DNA of 64,000 nucleotides, from positions 1-64,000 of the forward strand of contig NZ_CP014482.1 of assembly GCF_001580365.1 (NCBI RefSeq), in the 5' to 3' direction. Positions 60,901-64,000 of the stretch are shown here, in pieces. The position numbers were made by a program, and so were the translations under genes. The number at the start of each line of letters is the position of its first letter. Within the stretch, counting starts at the first letter, position 1. The notes beneath the pieces are model-generated. The model saw nothing but the letters and a program-made list of their open reading frames with translations. It was not told the origin of the DNA and ran no database searches. Source of the DNA: Kocuria turfanensis. GTDB taxonomy: Bacteria; Actinomycetota; Actinomycetes; Actinomycetales; Micrococcaceae.

Positions 60901-62984
60901 ACATTCAGGACGCTGCGATCGACGGGTCCAAGCGCGCCAGCGACCTGCACTCCAAGGTGGAGTACCTGAGGGCCAAGCACGGGGACCGGGTGATGACCGG
61001 GGCGACCGCGACACCGATCGCGAACTCAGTCACGGAGATGTACGTGATGCAGCGTTACCTGGGCCCGGAGCTGTTGGAGCGGGCCGGGATCCACGACTTC
61101 GACACCTGGGCGGCGACCTTCGGTCAGGTGGTGTCCGAGATGGAACTCTCGGTGGCCGGCGGGGACACCTTCAAGATGAAGGAGCGCTTCGCCAAGTTCC
61201 AGAACGTCCCCGAGTTGCTGAAGATGTTCCACACCTTCGCCGACGTGAAGACCGCCGAGGACCTCAAGCTCCCCACCCCGGGTCTGGTGGCGCGGGAGGA
61301 CGGGAAGCGGCTGCCGCGCATGGTCCCGGTGGAGGCCTCGGCGGAACTCGAGGCGTACATCGCGGAGATCGGGAGGCGGGCCGAGGCGATCCAGGCGCGG
61401 TTGGTGCCCCCAACCGAGGACAACATGCTCAAGATCAGCTCCGACGGGCGCAAAGCCGCCCTGGACCTGCGCCTGGTGGATCCCGAGCTGGGCTCGGTCG
61501 TGGCGGAGACCAAGATCAGCGCCGCCGCGGACCTAATGGCCCGGGTGTACGAGGAGCACCGGAACGACGTGTTCCTGGATCCTGCCACGGGGGAGGAGCA
61601 CTCCACCCGCGGTGGGCTGCAGATCGTGTTCTGCGACCTGGGCACGCCCTCGGAGTCTTGGAACGTCTACGACGAACTGCGCGCCCAGCTAGCCGAGCGG
61701 GGGGTGCCGGCGGAGAAGATCCGGTTCATGCACGAGGCCAAGAACGATGCGGAGAAAGGTCGGCTGTTCTCGGCCGCGCGCACCGGGGAGGTGGCGGTGC
61801 TGATCGGGTCCACCCAGAAAATGGGGGTGGGGACCAACATCCAGGCGAGGGCGGTGCACCTGGTGGATCTGGACGCTCCGTGGCGCCCGGCCGATGTCGC
61901 CCAGCGGCACGGGCGGATCATTCGGCAGGGCAACCAGAACCCGGAGGTCGCGATCTCGCAGGTGGTGACCAAGGGGTCTTTCGACACCTTCATGTGGCAG
62001 ACGCTGGAGCGGAAGTCGAAGTTCATCGATCAGATCATGCGCGGGCGCCTGGACGTGCGTGAGATCGAGGACGTCGGGGACAACACCCTGTCATTCGCCG
62101 AGGTGAAAGCAATCTCCAGCGGCAACCCGTTGATCCTGGAGAAGTCGAAAGCCGACCAGGAGCTCGCCCGGTTGGAGCGGTTGAACCGGGCCTGGCACCG
62201 CAACCAGTCCTCGCTGGTGTTCCGCAAAGACGCCGCCCAGACGCGCGCCGACGCGCTGGAGCGGGAGATCCCCGTGCTTCGCGCAGCGGCGGAGCGCACC
62301 ACCGATGAGCTCGGCGGGGAGAAGTTCCGGATGACCATCGACGGGGCCACCTACGACAAGCGCGCCGAGGCGGCGGAAGCGTGGCAACGGTGGGCTGGGG
62401 TACACGCCACCTCCCGCCCGCCCCGGGGCGGGGAGATCGACCTCGGTGTCGCTGGTGCCATTGGTGGCCACGACATCCGGGTGGTGCAGCGCCCAGGGAA
62501 CCTGGCCGACTTGAGTGCATCCCCCGTCGAGCTACGCATCGACGACGCCCCCGGGGTGGCCGTGGAAGTCACCCGGGCGACGTCGTTGAATCCGAGCGTG
62601 GGGATGATCCAGCGCCTGGAGAATCAGGTACGGGCACTGCCGGAGGAAGTCACCAAGCGCGAAGCGAGGCTGGCCTCCGCTCGGCAGGAAGCCGTCGAGG
62701 CCCGGGAGGCGTTGGGCGTGCCGTTCAAGCACCAGGACGCCCTGGAAGCCGCCCGGTGGGAGGTCGAGCGAATCGGGCGCGCGATGCGCGGTGAGGAGAC
62801 GCCGCAACCGACTTTGGATCCGGAGCTGGAGGCGTTAAAGAAACGGATGCGCATCAACTTCCCCGACGCTCCTACCGCGGGTCGCAGCACTGCCGGGCGT
62901 GGTGAAAACGGCTCCGGGCGTCCGCTCGAAATGGCGCGGCGGCACGACGAGCAGCGTCCCCAGCAGGGCGGCTTGGAGCTGTAA
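57912..62984 (+). CDS. Giant N6-adenine methylase-helicase (DarB-like)
   Basis: From GTG 57912 the protein has 1690 residues. The N-terminal part is an adenine methyltransferase: motif I LEPGSGAGTF near residue 130 and GNVPF, a variant of NPPF, near 185. The C-terminal half is a superfamily 2 helicase: Walker A EVGAGKTAEM near 815, DELHEY near 985, TGATATPIANSV near 1030 and motif VI QRHGRIIRQGN near 1330. Fusions like this occur on plasmids and phages, including DarB of phage P1, which protects incoming DNA from restriction. The frame stays open back to ATG 57405, but the stretch 57490-57880 codes better in another frame. A strong terminator follows. Confidence 0.88.
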   Translation: MASGRFVPRAHDELAPSGAQARFRANLAALRVLRTLQAEERAATEAERATLARWGSWGASGVAEIFDESRPEYEAERAELRELLDAAEYAAARRTVINAHYTDPAIAAEVWGALEGLGFEGGRVLEPGSGAGTFIGLAPEGARMTGVELDPVTAAISQAIYPEATIRTESFADTRMPGGAFDAAVGNVPFSKNSLHDPRHNAAGHSMHNHFILKSLALTRPGGVVGVLSSAFTLDAQNPAARREMAAIADLLGAVRLPTGAHRRAAGTDAMTDVLVFRRRLPGEEPLDLSWVESAPVELGGQQGRMNAYFLAHPERVLGEPVIGNGMYGAATLTVRAEDLAAIGVRLREQLTDITEQAVSVGRGMAQRGDEQELEAAALIPAGEQEQIGHITDRGKAGFTQVTVEGVNALLKVPLTQQTELRALLGLRDAGRAVLSLEAANVEDTDELNAMREQLRGNYEAYVDRYGPINRFTERRTGRTNDAGEDILARITPPPVRLLRGDPFGPLVKALEHFDEGAGTAAPAGLLSERQVQPRRPVLGVDTADEALAVTLDTVGTVDLTHIARLLGTDEELARETLGELVYEVPGEDGVYETRAEYLSGDVREKLDTARAAAAAGGRFQPNVAALEAVLPAPLGADEIEARIGAVWVSPEIHEQFLRHILRDHSARVDRISGATWEVRASRHVFAARNDWGTERMAAGDIFARLLEQRRVQVTDPDPSDPEGNRRVVNATETTAAQEKASLMQERFGEWVWEDPARAAELVDEYNRRFNSIVLRDYTVEGERLSFPGLVKNFTPRPHQRAAVARMLSEPSVGLFHEVGAGKTAEMVIGAMELRRLGMARKPVIVVPNHMLDQFSREWLQLYPQAQILAASSEDLAGDKRRVFVARAAASDWDGIIMTRTAFERIELSEESKAAYDLAEMGRQRAELEAANERAAASGADTMSIKRMEARLQAREEKLKEKSDRATDPGITFEQTGIDYLLVDELHEYKNLDTASNIQDAAIDGSKRASDLHSKVEYLRAKHGDRVMTGATATPIANSVTEMYVMQRYLGPELLERAGIHDFDTWAATFGQVVSEMELSVAGGDTFKMKERFAKFQNVPELLKMFHTFADVKTAEDLKLPTPGLVAREDGKRLPRMVPVEASAELEAYIAEIGRRAEAIQARLVPPTEDNMLKISSDGRKAALDLRLVDPELGSVVAETKISAAADLMARVYEEHRNDVFLDPATGEEHSTRGGLQIVFCDLGTPSESWNVYDELRAQLAERGVPAEKIRFMHEAKNDAEKGRLFSAARTGEVAVLIGSTQKMGVGTNIQARAVHLVDLDAPWRPADVAQRHGRIIRQGNQNPEVAISQVVTKGSFDTFMWQTLERKSKFIDQIMRGRLDVREIEDVGDNTLSFAEVKAISSGNPLILEKSKADQELARLERLNRAWHRNQSSLVFRKDAAQTRADALEREIPVLRAAAERTTDELGGEKFRMTIDGATYDKRAEAAEAWQRWAGVHATSRPPRGGEIDLGVAGAIGGHDIRVVQRPGNLADLSASPVELRIDDAPGVAVEVTRATSLNPSVGMIQRLENQVRALPEEVTKREARLASARQEAVEAREALGVPFKHQDALEAARWEVERIGRAMRGEETPQPTLDPELEALKKRMRINFPDAPTAGRSTAGRGENGSGRPLEMARRHDEQRPQQGGLEL

Positions 62985-63015
62985 ATACTCGCTCTGCTTG
63001 GTCTGCTCAGACAGA

Positions 63016-63049
63016 CGGTGCCCGCTCCCCATCGGGGGAGCGGGCACCG
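63016..63049 (+). terminator. Terminator after the methylase-helicase
   Basis: CGGTGCCCGCTCCC and GGGAGCGGGCACCG are perfect 14-bp arms with a six-base loop, followed by TTATT. It stands between this gene and minus-strand genes and could work both ways. Confidence 0.88.
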
Positions 63050-63243
63050 TTATTGCGTGGTGACCACCGTGGAGGAAGCCGTCCACAGCCGGCGGCTACG
63101 GAAGTGGAACGGTCCGTGCGTGAGGTGACCTGCCGGCTGTGGTCGGGTGGTCGGATGGGGTCCCCGTGTCCATCATGTGTGCGGGAAAAGCCGCGGAGCG
63201 GTGGGAGCTTTTGCCGTGCCCATGTGGGCACGGGGCCAGGAAC

Positions 63244-63429
63244 TCAGCCACGGTTGTCGAGGTCGCGTTTCGCGCGCACCTGGTGTGCTTCGCGCCAGAT
63301 GACGAGCAAGGACACCACCAAGAACAGGCCGGAGATCAATCCGATCTTCGAGCCCCGGGCCACCAGGGCGATGGAGAGGATTAGGAGCGTCCCGTAACAC
63401 GTCGTGAGAATCCAGCGACTGGCTGTCAC
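63244..63429 (-). CDS. Small membrane protein
   Basis: The 61-residue protein has two hydrophobic segments (ILTTCYGTLLILSIALVARG; KIGLISGLFLVVSLLVIWRE) and a charged tail. The GTG at 63429 overlaps the previous stop (GTGA), coupling it to the upstream gene. Function unknown. Confidence 0.65.
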   Translation of the reverse strand: MTASRWILTTCYGTLLILSIALVARGSKIGLISGLFLVVSLLVIWREAHQVRAKRDLDNRG

Positions 63430-63755
63430 TGCTCCGGCTCGGTGTCGCCACCGTTCTGAGCGGACGAGGCCTGCACGTCCGGGGTGGACTGAGTGGTCTT
63501 CCGCCGGCGCTGTACGCGCTGCATCTTCTCGGGTGCCGCCAGCCCGATCTTTTTCAGTTCGTCGGCGGTCCAGCCGCCGTTGTTCACGGCGGCCTGGAAC
63601 GCGGCGGTGTCGTTCTTCTCGGCCTCCTTGAGTGCCTCGCGGGCCTCGTCGAGAGCGCCTCGTGCGGTGATCGCCCGGCGGATGTAGTCCATCCGGTCGT
63701 TGAGCAGCCGCTGCGCGGCTTCTTCTGCTTGCTGGGGGTCGGTGAGCTTCGCCAT
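63426..63755 (-). CDS. Hypothetical coiled-coil protein
   Basis: The 109-residue protein is strongly helical (LTDPQQAEEAAQRLLNDRMD; ITARGALDEAREALKEAEKN), followed by WTADELKKIGLAAPEKMQRV, which looks like a small helix-turn-helix or DNA-binding end, and a disordered tail. Such proteins are common next to conjugation or partition genes of actinobacterial plasmids (general knowledge). No better assignment. Confidence 0.65.
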   Translation of the reverse strand: MAKLTDPQQAEEAAQRLLNDRMDYIRRAITARGALDEAREALKEAEKNDTAAFQAAVNNGGWTADELKKIGLAAPEKMQRVQRRRKTTQSTPDVQASSAQNGGDTEPEQ

Positions 63756-63850
63756 GCCCCCAGGTTAACGGACGCACACGATCCGTTCCAGAGGAAGCGC
63801 CCGCTCCGCCGGCGCTTCGCACCCGTGGTGACCCAGCGGAGCAAAGCTAT

Positions 63851-63869
63851 GTTTTATGTGCCATAAAAC
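63851..63869. promoter_or_regulatory. Perfect AT-rich palindrome
   Basis: GTTTTATG and CATAAAAC are exact 8-bp arms around TGC, in an otherwise GC-rich stretch between divergent genes. It is a likely operator or a recombination core site. The partner protein is unknown. Confidence 0.6.
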
Positions 63870-63969
63870 GGATGCACCGCTAGCCCGTGGGGCTTTGCGG
63901 TGGCACACTGGTCGTGTGGGGCCCACCGGTGTGGGGGCGCTGCGCTGGGCCGTAAAGAGAGGAGGTGCT

Positions 63970-64000
63970 GTGGTGGAGCAGGAGAATCCGCGCCACGTGT
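63970..64000 (+). CDS. Start of a gene running off the window
   Basis: GAGAGGAGG is followed by GTG at 63970 (or 63973), reading VVEQENPRHV to the window edge. The strong ribosome site and upstream palindrome support a real gene. The product cannot be told from ten codons. Confidence 0.5.
   Translation, partial: MVEQENPRHV

Noticed and set aside
1..64000. tRNA, rRNA or CRISPR arrays
   Set aside because: No cloverleaf-like sequence, rRNA segment or regularly spaced repeat-spacer array was found; the 9-bp arrays have no spacers.

Overview
This window reads as part of a large resistance plasmid of a high-GC actinobacterium, most likely one of the Micrococcaceae (inference from codon bias toward G/C, frequent GTG and TTG starts, mycothiol-type arsenate reductases, actinobacterial sortase and excalibur proteins, and a c-di-AMP riboswitch before a LysM/M23 gene). 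The plasmid origin is supported by a RepA initiator, a ParA ATPase with a ribbon-helix-helix partner, two toxin-antitoxin pairs, serine resolvases with matching res-like regions, and a giant methylase-helicase. No tRNA, rRNA or CRISPR array was seen.

Layout. 1-3.3 kb: the end of a calcium-binding surface protein, then a pile-up of broken mobile elements (an IS3-type remnant, an IS481-family copy carrying a 65-bp insertion, a resolvase tail and a DUF302 stub). 3.36-7.6 kb: a persulfide/sulfite module under a CstR-type repressor (rhodaneses, TauE exporter, thioredoxin, CstB-like persulfide dioxygenase) with GC-rich palindromic operators at both promoters. 7.7-11.4 kb: nickel/cobalt transporter, SHOCT protein, multicopper oxidase. 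11.5-12.6 kb: an intact IS481-family copy in a CTAG target. 13-17 kb: small proteins, an alpha-carbonic anhydrase and a ZIP-like transporter. 17.1-23.7 kb: a complete arsenic operon (arsR, acr3, three arsC, arsD, arsA, trxB). 23.8-30.6 kb: resolvase with its site, a PIN toxin-antitoxin pair, a sortase next to a likely substrate, and an anchored metalloprotease. 30.9-36.1 kb: the plasmid backbone: repA, a small RHH protein, parA, a parB-like gene, and many tandem arrays of a 9-bp repeat that look like a centromere. 37.8-53.7 kb: a mercury/thiol/NADPH region: gnd, zwf, a GH15 glucosidase, a CoA-disulfide-reductase-like gene, a MerR regulator, merB, merA, a MerP-like protein, TlpA/CcdA-like redox proteins and a MerT/F-like transporter, with four look-alike MerR-family promoters. 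54-64 kb: small membrane proteins, a RES/Xre toxin-antitoxin pair and the DarB-like methylase-helicase, ending at the start of another gene.

How it works together (inference). The sulfur module removes persulfides and exports sulfite. The arsenic operon reduces arsenate and pumps arsenite. The mercury cluster imports Hg(II), cleaves organomercurials and reduces Hg(II) with NADPH. The adjacent zwf, gnd and GH15 genes could feed that NADPH demand. Two of the four shared promoters drive the MerT/F-like operon and merA; the other two lie before an unknown membrane protein and before a riboswitch-controlled cell-wall hydrolase, suggesting one metal regulon spanning mercury detoxification and envelope remodelling.

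Several genes carry single-base frameshifts (a rhodanese, thioredoxin, a resolvase, a CoA-disulfide-reductase-like gene and small hypotheticals). These may be real plasmid decay or sequence errors; only resequencing can decide.
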